Source: Pseudovirgaria hyperparasitica (lineage: Eukaryota; Ascomycota; Dothideomycetes; Acrospermales; Acrospermaceae). Taken from it: a stretch of 64,000 nucleotides of DNA. The DNA lies in contig NW_022985551.1 of the NCBI RefSeq assembly GCF_010093815.1, positions 1,599,311-1,663,310 of the forward strand. The letters are read 5' to 3'. This document shows, one piece after another, positions 1-9,921 of the stretch (position 1 is the stretch's first letter; every line of letters starts with the position of its first letter). Both the position numbers and the translations under genes were made by a program. Under the pieces are notes generated by a model. That model had not been told where the DNA came from and made no database searches. It was given only the letters and a program-made list of their open reading frames with translations.

Positions 1-453
1 AGATTGACATATGTAAGAGGGCTACGCGCTACATCACAATAATATGTCTCTTGTTGTATTACTAACTCGTAGCTCCAGGCCACTTCCCGGGATTCGCAGC
101 CGAGGATGACAGCATTTGGCAGTATCGAAAGGCTTCCCATTGGCTGAGACTTCGTTCGACCCTTCTCCGCGCGACCGGAAACCAATTAGCATTAGCACGA
201 CTGCTGGCCGAGGCCATCGTCATGAATCAGTGCAGTATATCCTTCGGTTCAAAGCGCAGCGATGCGCATTCGTATACACGATCCTGTAATCTTATAGACC
301 TCCTCCGCTCTATAATTCACTCGAGGTATCATACATATATATCTCTCCCCCCAACAGCCGTAGCTATCTTATCGAGTGCCTTAATCGCCATTGGCCGCCG
401 CACACAATTCGGGTCATAGCTCCTCCCAGCCCACCTGCAGCATTTTCGCCACA
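1..453. other. Upstream region of the cytochrome b2 gene
   Basis: No gene is supported here. The stretch just before the ATG at 454 is pyrimidine-rich and probably holds the promoter and 5' leader of the following gene. The start codon has a favourable context (gccacaATGa). Confidence 0.5.
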
Positions 454-2018
454 ATGAATCGCGACAAGCAGAAGCAGTCAAAGCCAAATCAGCTCACCGG
501 GAAAGATATCGCAAAGCACAACTCTAGAGACTCGTGCTGGGTCATTATTCACGGCAAAGCGTACGATGTAACGGAATTCCTGCCAGAGCACCCAGGTGGT
601 CCCAAGATCATTCTGAAGTATGCTGGAAAAGATGCGACTGAGGAGTACGAGCCCATCCACCCGCCTGACACGCTCGACAAGTACCTACCAAAGGAGAAAC
701 ATCTGGGAGAAGTGAACATGGACACTGTCGAGAAAGAAGAGAAAGAGGTGGATCCAGACGAGGAAGCGAGGCTGGAGAGGGTCAAGACGATGCCAATTCT
801 GGAGCAGTGCTTCAATCTTATGGACTTTGAGGCTGTTGCAAGGCGTGTCATGAAGAAGACCGCCTGGGCATACTATTCCAGTGGCGCTGACGACGAGATC
901 GTGAGTTTTAGGTGTCCATACCGGAGCCCAATCGCTTACTCCTGCAACAGACAATGCGTGAGAACCACTCGGCATACCACAAAATATGGTTCCGCCCGCG
1001 CGTCCTCCAGAATGTAAAGAACATCGACTTCTCTACCACGATGCTCGGTACGAAAGTCGACATTCCCTTCTACGTAACCGCTACTGCTCTCGGAAAGCTA
1101 GGTCATCCCGAGGGCGAGGTCGTGCTCACACGCGGGGCGAAGAAGCATAATGTCATCCAAATGATCCCGACCCTCGCATCATGCTCCTTCGATGAGATCG
1201 TCGACGCTCGTGAAGGCGACCAAGTGCAATGGCTGCAGCTCTACGTCAACGCGGACCGCAAGATCACTGAGAAGATCGTCAAGCACGCCGAGGCACGTGG
1301 CTGCAAAGGTCTCTTCATCACTGTCGATGCACCTCAACTTGGTCGCCGCGAGAAAGATATGCGGAGTAAATTCTCGGATGTTGGGTCCAATGTGCAGTCC
1401 AGCGGTGGCAGCGACGTAGATCGAAGTCAGGGTGCTGCGCGTGCCATCTCGAGCTTCATCGATCCTGCACTCTGTTGGGACGATATCCCATGGTTCATGA
1501 GCATCACCAAGATGCCAATCATCCTCAAGGGCGTGCAGCGTGTGGAAGACGTCATTCGTGCGATCGAAGTCGGCGTCCAGGGCGTCGTACTTTCGAACCA
1601 CGGCGGTCGCCAGCTCGATTTCGCACGCTCCGGCATCGAAGTTCTTGCCGAGGTGATGCCCGTTTTGCGCGAGCGCGGCTGGGCCGATCGAATCGAGATA
1701 TTTGTCGACGGTGGTGTACGGCGCGCGACGGACATTATCAAGGCTTTGTGTCTTGGTGCCAAGGGCGTTGGTATTGGGCGGCCGTTTCTATATGCGATGA
1801 GTGCGTACGGACTGCCTGGTGTTGACCGTGCGATGCAGCTGCTCAAGGATGAGATGGAGATGAATATGCGGCTGATTGGGTGCTCCAGTGTGGAAGAGCT
1901 GAACCCGACGCTTGTCGATACTAGAGGACTGAGTATGCACACGACAAGTGTGCCATCAGATACGCTTGGTCTCAATGTTTATGATCCGCTTGTTGGGCCG
2001 AGGGAGTCGAAGTTGTAG
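454..2018 (+). CDS. FMN-dependent L-lactate dehydrogenase (cytochrome b2 type)
   Basis: Two exons, 454-900 and 951-2018, joined across a 50-nt GTGAGT...CAG intron give 504 residues. An N-terminal cytochrome b5 domain (about residues 12-90) shows the haem motif EHPGG and a second histidine in PIHPP. An FMN-dependent alpha-hydroxyacid dehydrogenase domain follows, with DDEITMRENH across the splice, YVNADR and the active-site SNHGGRQLD. The family oxidises L-lactate to pyruvate and passes electrons to cytochrome c. Yeast Cyb2 is longer because it carries a mitochondrial presequence and sorting signal; here the b5 domain begins almost at once and no amphipathic presequence is visible, so location is uncertain. 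A cytosolic paralogue or another 2-hydroxyacid oxidase of this family is possible. Confidence 0.92.
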
Positions 2019-2428
2019 ATGACTATGATGTTTTAAACGTTTCAGGATTGTAGATAGCTATTTGTACTATATACGCATACGATTTAGAGACCCCGTATCT
2101 AGATATTCATGTAGCGTGATCTTATCAGTGTTGTTACAATCACAAATTCCAAGTGATCGGCCAAGTCTATACCCAGTCGCTCCTTAGGTACAAGGTAGTC
2201 AGTCGTCAAAAGATTTCCCATCGTAAGGTATTTGGGGTGGTAAGCGCTTCATACTAGTCCCAATAAAGCATAGCCGGCTCTCCTTAGCAGTCTTGTCCAC
2301 CGTCGGAGATGCTGTATCAATTATCATTATCCATGTCTGGACAGATTGGTCTCCAGTAGGATCCTCTCCATCGTCATGCAGTAATTAGATGTCTGCGTCA
2401 GGTAGCCCGCAGGCTCAGGTTGCTTCAT
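2019..2428. other. Intergenic region
   Basis: Contains the 3' flank of the lactate dehydrogenase gene and the promoter of the next phosphoesterase. No coding or RNA feature is recognised. Confidence 0.5.
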
Positions 2429-3454
2429 ATGCGTGCGGCATCTGTGTGTCGGTCATCGGCTCCGGACAATCTGCTTTCAGCCTGGAGAAGCTTGTTATGG
2501 CGCCTCTCCGAAAGGTCGCATCATCGACGAGGCTCGTCTTCTAATAGGGGCCCGGACACATCTCACAATCGTAACAAATGGAAGCCAGTGTCAATAGCAT
2601 GTATCTCTGACACGCATGGTTCATGGCACGCCGTTCCAGACGCCGACATTCTGATCCACGCAGGCGACCTGACAACCCGTGGTGATCTCCCTGCCATGAG
2701 AAAATCCATCGAATGGTTAGACAGCCTACCTCATCCACACAAAGTGATCATAGCCGGAAACCACGACTCCTGTCTGGACCAGAACAGCCAATACTACAAC
2801 AGGGCCATCGCCCACACGATCCGACGGAAATTCACGTACCTCCAGAACACATCGACGGTCATCACAACCAGCTCTGGACGCTCGATCCGGATTTACGGCT
2901 CCCCCTTCACGCCAGCTACTCGTAGTTTGAGCATACCCCGGCTGTCCTGTGCATTTAGATATAAGCGCAAACGTGACGTCTGGCGAGGTATAGTTCCCCA
3001 GGACACCGACATCCTCGTCACACACGGGCCACCTCACGGCTTCCTCGATAATCTGCGCGGCTGCAAGCATCTCACGCGAGAGCTATACCGGGTATCCCCC
3101 CGATTGCACGTTTTTGGGCATTACCATGACGGCAATGGTATGCTGGCGCTGGACTCCTGGTCAGTGGAGAAAGTAGTCAGAAGGGTGTTGGAGATGGATC
3201 CAGCCCCGGAACACAAAGTTCTCAGCACACTCAAATCTCTTTTCCAAGTCATGTATTCGTTCCTGCGCATGGTTCGGGGGAGTAGAGCGGGGAACAGCAT
3301 GCTGCTCGTCAATGCGGCTGTGGGCCCTGGATCAATCGTGCCGTCGACCTCTGAGCTCTTGCAGTTGCATCTGGCTGAACGACAGGAGGCCGACGTATCT
3401 GCTAAGGGTGGGGATAAACCGTTATACGGGAGTGCCATTCTAGTGACTATATAG
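2429..3454 (+). CDS. Calcineurin-like metallophosphoesterase, copy 1 (MPPED-like)
   Basis: Single exon of 341 residues; 2429 is the first in-frame ATG. It carries the five metallophosphoesterase motifs in order: ISDTHG, HAGDLT, AGNHDS, VTHGPPHG and VFGHYHDG, which together supply the ligands of a two-metal centre. The spacing matches the small MPPED1/2-like class of cyclic-nucleotide or general phosphodiesterases; the substrate cannot be told from sequence. About 50 basic and serine-rich residues precede the catalytic domain. A paralogue with the same motifs lies about 1 kb downstream on the same strand (4498-5403), so this is a tandem pair. Compared with that copy the loop after GPPHG is shorter. 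Confidence 0.85.
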   Translation: MRAASVCRSSAPDNLLSAWRSLLWRLSERSHHRRGSSSNRGPDTSHNRNKWKPVSIACISDTHGSWHAVPDADILIHAGDLTTRGDLPAMRKSIEWLDSLPHPHKVIIAGNHDSCLDQNSQYYNRAIAHTIRRKFTYLQNTSTVITTSSGRSIRIYGSPFTPATRSLSIPRLSCAFRYKRKRDVWRGIVPQDTDILVTHGPPHGFLDNLRGCKHLTRELYRVSPRLHVFGHYHDGNGMLALDSWSVEKVVRRVLEMDPAPEHKVLSTLKSLFQVMYSFLRMVRGSRAGNSMLLVNAAVGPGSIVPSTSELLQLHLAERQEADVSAKGGDKPLYGSAILVTI

Positions 3455-3844
3455 TCATGACCTCGACTTCTATATGTATTGTATCGCCGACAGCCCAAGC
3501 ATTGGAAGACGGAATAGGTGGGTGGAAAATATAGACACTTGGCAAATACAGGCACAATCTTGTATATCATATCACCTTCAAGCGACTCGCTCCTCATGGT
3601 ATATGAGAATCTACCCGATAAACAAACTTTTCTACTAGCGATTCATCAGGAGCATATCATGCACTGGTTTGTATCCCGACAGTTTTCATCTCGCGCCGTA
3701 TATAGGCATACTGTGAGTGATGTCCTCATACTGTTGAGTCTCTTTACCATTCCGTCTTACGCTTGTTCCGTATTGATATCGAGGCAGTGTATCGAAGTTG
3801 TCCTTTTAGCTCCTTACGATTTCCAAGCTCAGTCCTTATGAATC
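3455..3844. other. Intergenic region, 3' flank of phosphoesterase copy 1
   Basis: Short open frames occur but none resembles a protein. Composition shifts to AT-rich near 3840. Confidence 0.45.
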
Positions 3845-4290
3845 TTGCAAATCTAGGTGTTATTGATAGTGGTGATAGAATCTTACCTAGGTTACTAAGA
3901 TAGATAAATAGACTATGAGTATGTTAGCTATAGAACATCCTTCTTTACCATCCTAAGTTTGCTTACCGTACTATACTAATATACTATTTATTATATAATA
4001 GAGTTATTTTAGTCTATCTAATAGAAGATAGAAATATAATAGTAGGGCTCTATATACTGTAAGGACCCAATCATGCGATATAATTAATTAGCTAATTCTT
4101 AAATCTCTAGGTCTATTAGTAGCTTACTCTAGATAATTATAATAAATTATTCAAGCCTTAAGAAAGACAAGATTAAGTAATGTATTTATGATTATATACT
4201 ATTCATAGAGGAGAACAGTAGAAAGACATAAAAATATAATATAGACCTTGAGTACTAGAAAGAATATCCGTCAAGAGATTTAATTAATTA
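3845..4290. repeat. AT-rich, RIP-like island
   Basis: A sharply AT-rich stretch dominated by TA steps. In 3961-4020 I count 17 TpA, 10 ApT, no CpA, no TpG, 4 ApC and 3 GpT. Few CpA/TpG and many TpA is the expected outcome of repeat-induced point mutation (C to T in CpA context). No element family can be recognised. The island sits between two paralogous phosphoesterase genes. Confidence 0.5.
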
Positions 4291-4497
4291 GTGATTGGAT
4301 GACCTTAGACCCTTTGATTATTGGGTAGCGCCTTGGCAGTGGGCGTGCATTTACCAAGACACGCCGGGCGCCAAAGCTATATATATACTGAGAGTCCCTC
4401 CCACAGAGCGTCTTCTCAAGCAAGCCAACCTTCTCTACAACACTTCCGTGTAAGCATTCACCTCTACTTTTCTGCACTCTCGAGACCTAAAAGTGCA

Positions 4498-5403
4498 ATG
4501 TCCCTCTTCGCAAATGACAACAGTCTCAGTGCTCTCATCAACAGACCACGTCCAAGCCGATGGGCACTATTCCTCAAAGAACCCTGTGTTTTTATTGCTC
4601 GGACGCTCTACAGCTGGCGATATGTTCTTCCTAGCGATCCAATAAATCCAATCACTGTGGTATGCATTTCAGACACGCACAACAGCCAACCACCAGTTCC
4701 TGCAGGGGACATACTTATACACGCTGGAGATTTGACCCAAAGCGGCACTCAGGAAGAGCTCGCTGCGGCTATCGAATGGCTGAAGGCCTTACCTCATGCA
4801 CACAAAATTCTCGTAGGCGGCAACCACGACGCTCTCCTTGATAAATCCTTCACCCGGCACAGATCTGACCGGGTCATGAAAGGGCTTGACTGGGGAGATT
4901 TGATATACCTGGAAAGGGAGAGCGTGGTAGTGTCTTGCTCGAATGGGCGACGCATCTCGATATATGGAAGCCCGATGTCGCCGCGTCATGGGAACTGGGC
5001 TTTTCAATATCCACGGACGGAAGATATATGGACAAACACTATTCCATCTGATCTAGATATTCTTATCACTCATGGTCCACCGAAAGGCCATCTCGACTGT
5101 GGCGGGCTCGGCTGTGCGTTTCTGCTTCGGGAGATCTGGAGAGTAAAACCCAAGCTTCATGTGTTCGGACATGTCCACGAAGGGCATGGCAAGGAATGGA
5201 TCCCGTACAGTGTTCTTCAGGAGGCATATGAGGCTACGGTTGTGATGCGCGGAGGACTCAGCAACATGATCTGGACGGTCTGGATGTATCTGAGGGTAAG
5301 GTTCGCACCGCCTACAAAGTCGAGCACTTTGTTGGTCAATGCAGCACAAGTAGGCGGACTGAGAGATGAGGTTAAGAGGGCTCCCATAGTAGTGCGAATA
5401 TAA
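4498..5403 (+). CDS. Calcineurin-like metallophosphoesterase, copy 2 (MPPED-like)
   Basis: Single exon of 301 residues starting at the ATG after a pyrimidine-rich leader. Metallophosphoesterase motifs ISDTHN, HAGDLT, GGNHDA, ITHGPPKG and VFGHVHEG are all present, so the metal centre should be intact. It is clearly a paralogue of the gene at 2429-3454, but the two proteins differ at many positions, so the duplication is not recent. The N-terminal extension is shorter than in copy 1. Its stop codon lies only 15 bp from the stop of the opposite-strand gene at 5419-5997, so the 3' untranslated regions must overlap. Substrate unknown. Confidence 0.85.
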   Translation: MSLFANDNSLSALINRPRPSRWALFLKEPCVFIARTLYSWRYVLPSDPINPITVVCISDTHNSQPPVPAGDILIHAGDLTQSGTQEELAAAIEWLKALPHAHKILVGGNHDALLDKSFTRHRSDRVMKGLDWGDLIYLERESVVVSCSNGRRISIYGSPMSPRHGNWAFQYPRTEDIWTNTIPSDLDILITHGPPKGHLDCGGLGCAFLLREIWRVKPKLHVFGHVHEGHGKEWIPYSVLQEAYEATVVMRGGLSNMIWTVWMYLRVRFAPPTKSSTLLVNAAQVGGLRDEVKRAPIVVRI

Positions 5404-5418
5404 GGGCGCGTCCCTCCG

Positions 5419-5997
5419 TCAGACAAACAAAACATGTGGTTCATGTACATTGATGTTCTTCTCGAAAAACCATTCGCTGCGAGTAGCCTCATCTGCAGAC
5501 TGGCCTTCGCTGTCGGGAATGTCTAGTAAGATATCGAGCTTCGGTACGCTGTCCAGCCAAGAGGGCAATTTTTCCAACACCTTGGGCTGTTTCTGTAGTT
5601 CATCTAGTTCTTCGTTGGTGATAATGGAAGGTGCATCTCTTGGCAAGCCCCTTTCCGCCAAGTTGTTGAACGCGTAGGCTAGATACCGAGGGAGAACAGC
5701 GAGAATAGCGTAGCGCTCTGCATTGCTATCTTTGGGGTCTGGTATCGCCGAAACGGCCCAGTCAGAGTGGTTGTAGAACCACTCAATCTCGCTACGGAGG
5801 CCAATATTGTAGTCGAGAACGATATATTCGTACATTCGATACAGGGACGCGAGAGGGCTCACCCCCTGCGTTTTTGCTGGGCGGTGACGGCGCTTCTGAA
5901 GGATTGTTCGAACATCATCGGGAAGCTGCGCCGCATTTGTCTTGGTTTTGGGCGTTCTGAGCCAGTGGAATATACGTTCGAGTCGTGCGAAGGGCAT
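5419..5997 (-). CDS. Conserved hypothetical protein
   Basis: Uninterrupted 192-residue frame with a good start context (aaccATGc). I do not recognise a named domain. The sequence is mixed hydrophilic and aromatic with a central stretch RMYEYIVLDYNIGLR and IEWFYNHSDW, which looks like folded protein rather than random translation. No signal peptide or membrane segment is seen. It is convergent with the second phosphoesterase gene with a 15-bp gap. The upstream side (about 6000-6300) probably holds its promoter. Confidence 0.7.
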   Translation of the reverse strand: MPFARLERIFHWLRTPKTKTNAAQLPDDVRTILQKRRHRPAKTQGVSPLASLYRMYEYIVLDYNIGLRSEIEWFYNHSDWAVSAIPDPKDSNAERYAILAVLPRYLAYAFNNLAERGLPRDAPSIITNEELDELQKQPKVLEKLPSWLDSVPKLDILLDIPDSEGQSADEATRSEWFFEKNINVHEPHVLFV

Positions 5998-6545
5998 GGT
6001 TGCTGGAAGGACGGCGCGATCAGAAACTCCTCATGGCTTCGAGCTTCGAGCTCGCCGGGCAGATCACATTTAAGCGCTCTACGGTCATCGGCAATACTTA
6101 CTTCCGCGCTAAGCTGTATGAGCCACGACACAAACATAGTGAATTGCGGCACAGTTAATATCGTTTCGTTAGCCGCTGAACTGGACGGTACACTGGTGTC
6201 GCATTGGATCAAACGTTCTTCATCGTTCGTCTTTCGGACTCTACAATGTACACACCAGAAGCAACATGAGCATGAATTATTAAGATACATCCTATGAGAG
6301 CAGGCTGATTAGCCGCTGCGACTATTCTATTTCAAATATGAATGCGGAGTGCTCACAGGTAACTCGACCTCGACGCCGCAATATGTCGAGCTATAAGAGC
6401 TTCGTCGTAGTTCCTATGGAGGCTATCATCAATTTCCTTACAACCTTTGTTCATTCCAGAAAACCAATCGAACGTGCTTGTATATCTAGCTATCTCCGAG
6501 TTCTATCTGTTTCTTTTCAATCTACGCATCTTATCATCCTTGAAC
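5998..6545. other. Divergent intergenic region
   Basis: Lies between the starts of the minus-strand hypothetical gene and the plus-strand nucleotidyltransferase-like gene, so it probably holds both promoters. Open frames here are short and have no protein-like features. Confidence 0.4.
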
Positions 6546-7271
6546 ATGGGCTGCAATGTTTCCGTACCGAATCGCGCTCCCAGCCCGAGTCAATTACTAG
6601 AGCTAGCCCCTGTGGCACACCCTGGGCAGCAGTCACTTGCTCCCGAGCTCAATCGAGACACACTTGTCAGAGCCCTTGAAAATGTCGCAGCCTATCTCAA
6701 GAGCAAAGGCATTAGTATCACTGTCATCGCCGTTGGGGGCGCAGTGAACACCATCTTTTGCCGTACTCGCGGTACTACGCACGATATCGACTTCTTCAAT
6801 TCAATACTCAAGGACAAGGAGTTCAAGGCTATCATTGAGGCATCTAGCTACGCACGGTCCAAGGACCGGCAGCTTCAAAGCGATTGGTTCAACAACCGGA
6901 CCGTACTCTTCGTCCCGCGATCTCAGCGAGATGCATTGACACGTCGAGCCATAGCACAAAATGAAGTTGTATTTCAAGCCAAAGGCCTTACAGTACTCGC
7001 CGCACCCTGGGACTACGCGATTGCGGCGAAGTTGAACCGGTTGACTGGGTCATCAGGAAGTGGCAAACCCTCGAAGCCTTACGATATGTCTGATGCAGCG
7101 ACGTACTTGGAACGGTACTTGCGTAGCAAACGTGCCAAGGGTATCACGAAGAGTCAAATCAAGGCATGGGCGAGACTATATGAAACACATTGTTCAGATC
7201 AGGTCATTGCCCAGCTCGACGCTGAGTACCAGAAACAGTATAAACTCAAAGTAATCGATATGTCCCGCTGA
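6546..7271 (+). CDS. Nucleotidyltransferase-like protein of a fungal family
   Basis: Chosen start gives MGCNVSVPN, 241 residues; the frame is open further upstream but that extension looks non-conserved. Residues about 62-84 contain VGGAVNT followed by TTHDIDFF, the GG...DxD pattern of the nucleotidyltransferase superfamily (D80 and D82 as likely metal ligands). Downstream AAPWDYAIAAKLNRL and KPYDMSDAATYL resemble the K...D/D helical half seen in minimal nucleotidyltransferases. I recall such MGC-starting fungal proteins under a DUF7582-type label, but cannot verify that here. MGC at the N-terminus would suit myristoylation and palmitoylation, hence membrane attachment. Substrate unknown. Confidence 0.7.
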   Translation: MGCNVSVPNRAPSPSQLLELAPVAHPGQQSLAPELNRDTLVRALENVAAYLKSKGISITVIAVGGAVNTIFCRTRGTTHDIDFFNSILKDKEFKAIIEASSYARSKDRQLQSDWFNNRTVLFVPRSQRDALTRRAIAQNEVVFQAKGLTVLAAPWDYAIAAKLNRLTGSSGSGKPSKPYDMSDAATYLERYLRSKRAKGITKSQIKAWARLYETHCSDQVIAQLDAEYQKQYKLKVIDMSR

Positions 7272-8075
7272 TGAGTCTGCCTTCCTCTGATCAGCGTTGG
7301 ATCAACCACAATTACGACTAACTTGCGAATTTTGGCAAGTACTAAGAGATATTCTCCAGAGGTACCAGCATGGACGGACGCGAAGTAGAATGTCATCTTA
7401 CAGGCTAATGGGTAAGGTTTGGTCTCATACTATCTGACTGATGACACTTTATGTACAATTTCGTATATGGGGATGTATTATAGAAATGAGCACGATCAAT
7501 GGTAGAACCAAACACCTTCGTACCGTGGAAAGACAAGTAACCATCAACCAAGCCGCGCTCCTCCATGCTCGTCTGATTTTCGTACGATTGAAATCGACGA
7601 TCCTACTTCCCTTGAACATGACGCACAGCTGCACCGCCAGGTGAACTTGTCTTGAACGTTCCCACAGCATGACAATAATCAGAAATACGCAGATAGCCTG
7701 CCGGCTCATCGATTGAGTCAAAGCAGACAATAGTGAGTGCTAGGGGGATATTGCAATGAGGATGCTTCAATAGACTCACAGCACAATAGAGGTTGTATCC
7801 ATATCAGCAATACGCTGGGATACTTGATATATCACATTGTTATTATAGACGGAACATGCAATGCTCCTCGCTCCATTTGCACTGTTCACCGCACCCCGCC
7901 CCTGAACAGGTTTGCCAAGCTCACTTCAACAATCAGTGATGCGCATTCACAGATTCACTTCCTTCGGCGACAATAGTAATTGGCTATTGCTTGTCGTTCG
8001 CCGATTGCCCTATTGAGCCCTATTGAGCACAATCTTCTCGCTAGGCATCCTACCTGTATATATTCTCGTCGTCGC
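7272..8075. other. Intergenic region
   Basis: About 0.8 kb with only short, unconvincing open frames. No RNA gene or repeat was recognised. Confidence 0.45.
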
Positions 8076-8255
8076 ACTTCCCACTCTCTTCTTTTTCTCT
8101 TCTTCAAGCATCTTTCACGCTGCAAATTTTCCCCAAATTTTTGCTGCCTACTTACCAAAGTCCTATCATCAATCTCCTTTATCTCTCTTCAATCCTTCTT
8201 CCAACCTTCTCCAACCCTCTTCAACTTTCTTCAACCTCCTTCAAACTTCTTCAAC
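8076..8255 (+). promoter_or_regulatory. Pyrimidine-rich leader with degenerate TTCAAC repeats
   Basis: About 180 nt of almost pure C/T with A, directly before the ATG at 8256. From about 8190 the unit cttcaac/cttccaac recurs roughly every 8-12 nt. CT-rich leaders near the transcription start are typical of well-expressed filamentous fungal genes; the tandem character here is more marked than usual. Confidence 0.55.
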
Positions 8256-9856
8256 ATGGCAAAGAATACTTCTACCCGTGCTGCTGTCGCCAAGAGGCAA
8301 GCTTCCGTACCAGTGTCGAGCAGGAAGGCTGGTAAGGCTCCGGCCACAACCAAAAGCTCGTTGGCCAAGCGTGAGTATCCCCTCCTATGTTTCACATGGT
8401 TGATCGATTCTAACTGGAATCAGCCTCGGAGCCTGATGTCATGGAAGGCATCGAAGATAGTAGCTCCGGCCTGTCAGATGCCCCAAGCTCTCCTGAAGTT
8501 GTCTCCTCCAAGCGCAGGCGCATTGGAGGTGCTGAGGCCAAGAAGCCTGTTGCCAAGTCTACCGGAAAAGCAGTTTCTCGTGATGATCAGGTCGACGATG
8601 ACACTGCCGAAGCTTCCACCGGATCCAAACGCAAGAGGGGCGCTGGCGCCTCCTCAGCTGACAACGTACCGTCCAAGGCAACCCAGGCCGCAAAGACGTC
8701 GAAATCCGCATCTACAGCGCAGAAAGACGCAGTTCCCTCCCCTCCCAATCCCGCCCCCCTTGTCCCTGTCTCCCGCGCCGAGAAGATCCGCAATTCAAGG
8801 CTTCTCTTCGACCAGGCTTTTGACATGGAACCACTCATTGCCGCCGCCAGAAATTCTCAGGACTGTCTCAGTGCTGACACCAAACGTGAGTCTCGCCCGT
8901 TCAAGCTGGGCCGATACGACGGCACCGTCGACCAAATGACCAGGTTGGCATTCAACCTCAAGTCCACCGATGGCGACATCAAGACCCTCTCCCACCCACC
9001 CCCCATGGACTGGACCAACAAGCAAGCAATCACCACGCTGAACAAGTGGTACGTCCAGATCTACTCCCGCACAACCGGCGGCCGGCTCCGCCAAATCGAC
9101 ATCTTCAACGACGAGGAAAAGCTCCTCATCAAGCACGAAGTGCAGAAGAACCGCTCCCTCACAATGAGGGACCTCACCACCTCCATCACAAAGACCCTCA
9201 ACGACAAGTTCGAGGGCAAGAAGACCGCCACAACCCCGGAAGGCCGCCCCCGCCGCGGCATCACCTCCGTCAACGCCTTCCTCAGCAAGTACCGCGCAGA
9301 GTACCAGGCCGCCGCCCCAGTCGCCTCCTCGTCCGCCGCGCCCTCCTCCTCCAGCTCCGCCGCCCGCCGCATCACCGCCTCCCTCCCCCCAGCCCGCGTG
9401 CTGCCCAACTTCAAGAAGCACGCTTCCAAGCACGCCTCGCCGCCCTCGACCTCCTCCGCCACGCAGACCGACCCGGCCGCCCTCGCAGCCGACAGCATCG
9501 CCCTGCCCGCGCACCACGCCGCCCTCGCGGCCAAGGACGCCCTCATCGCCGCCCTCCAGGCGGACAACGGCCGTCTGCAGACGGACCTCGACCTCGCGCG
9601 CGCAAAGGTTGCCGAGAAGGCTGCGCGCGTCCGTGAGCTGCGGCGCGAGGTCCTGGTCAAGGAGACGAGCCTGGAGGGCATGAGGACGTTCCACCGCCGG
9701 GAGATGGCGGCGTTGAAGGGCGAGCTGCCGGCGCCCGGGAACGATTTCAGAGACGCGGCGCTGAGGGATGAGGAGGTGGAGGGGTTGGCGGAGATTGTTC
9801 CGGAGGAGTTGGTGGAGGAGGAGGAGTTTGTCCGGGAGGAGGTGGTGGAGGAGTGA
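8256..9856 (+). CDS. Unknown basic/coiled-coil protein
   Basis: Exons 8256-8370 and 8424-9856 (53-nt intron, GTGAGT, branch ctaac, CAG) give 515 residues. The N-terminal 140 residues are Lys/Ser/Ala-rich with basic clusters such as SKRRRIGG and GSKRKRG, like a nuclear protein. A middle part (about 150-300) seems folded, with RLLFDQAFDMEPL and DWTNKQAITTLNKWYV. Residues about 404-470 are a heptad-like coiled coil, followed by an acidic Glu/Val tail. I do not recognise the family. The second half uses almost only C- or G-ending codons, unlike neighbouring genes. Chromatin or transcription work is a guess only. Confidence 0.75.
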
Positions 9857-9921
9857 GGGGAGAGGGGAGGGGGGTCTGGGGTTGGTGGGAGGGGGTGTTG
9901 GGGTTGGGGAGGGAGGGGTGG
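9857..9921 (+). repeat. G-rich tract in the 3' flank, quadruplex-like
   Basis: Immediately after the stop codon there are ten runs of three or more G within about 62 nt (for example 9857-9860, 9864-9867, 9869-9874, 9878-9881, 9891-9895). Being on the sense strand, they would lie in the mRNA 3' end and could form stacked G-quadruplexes. Confidence 0.6.
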
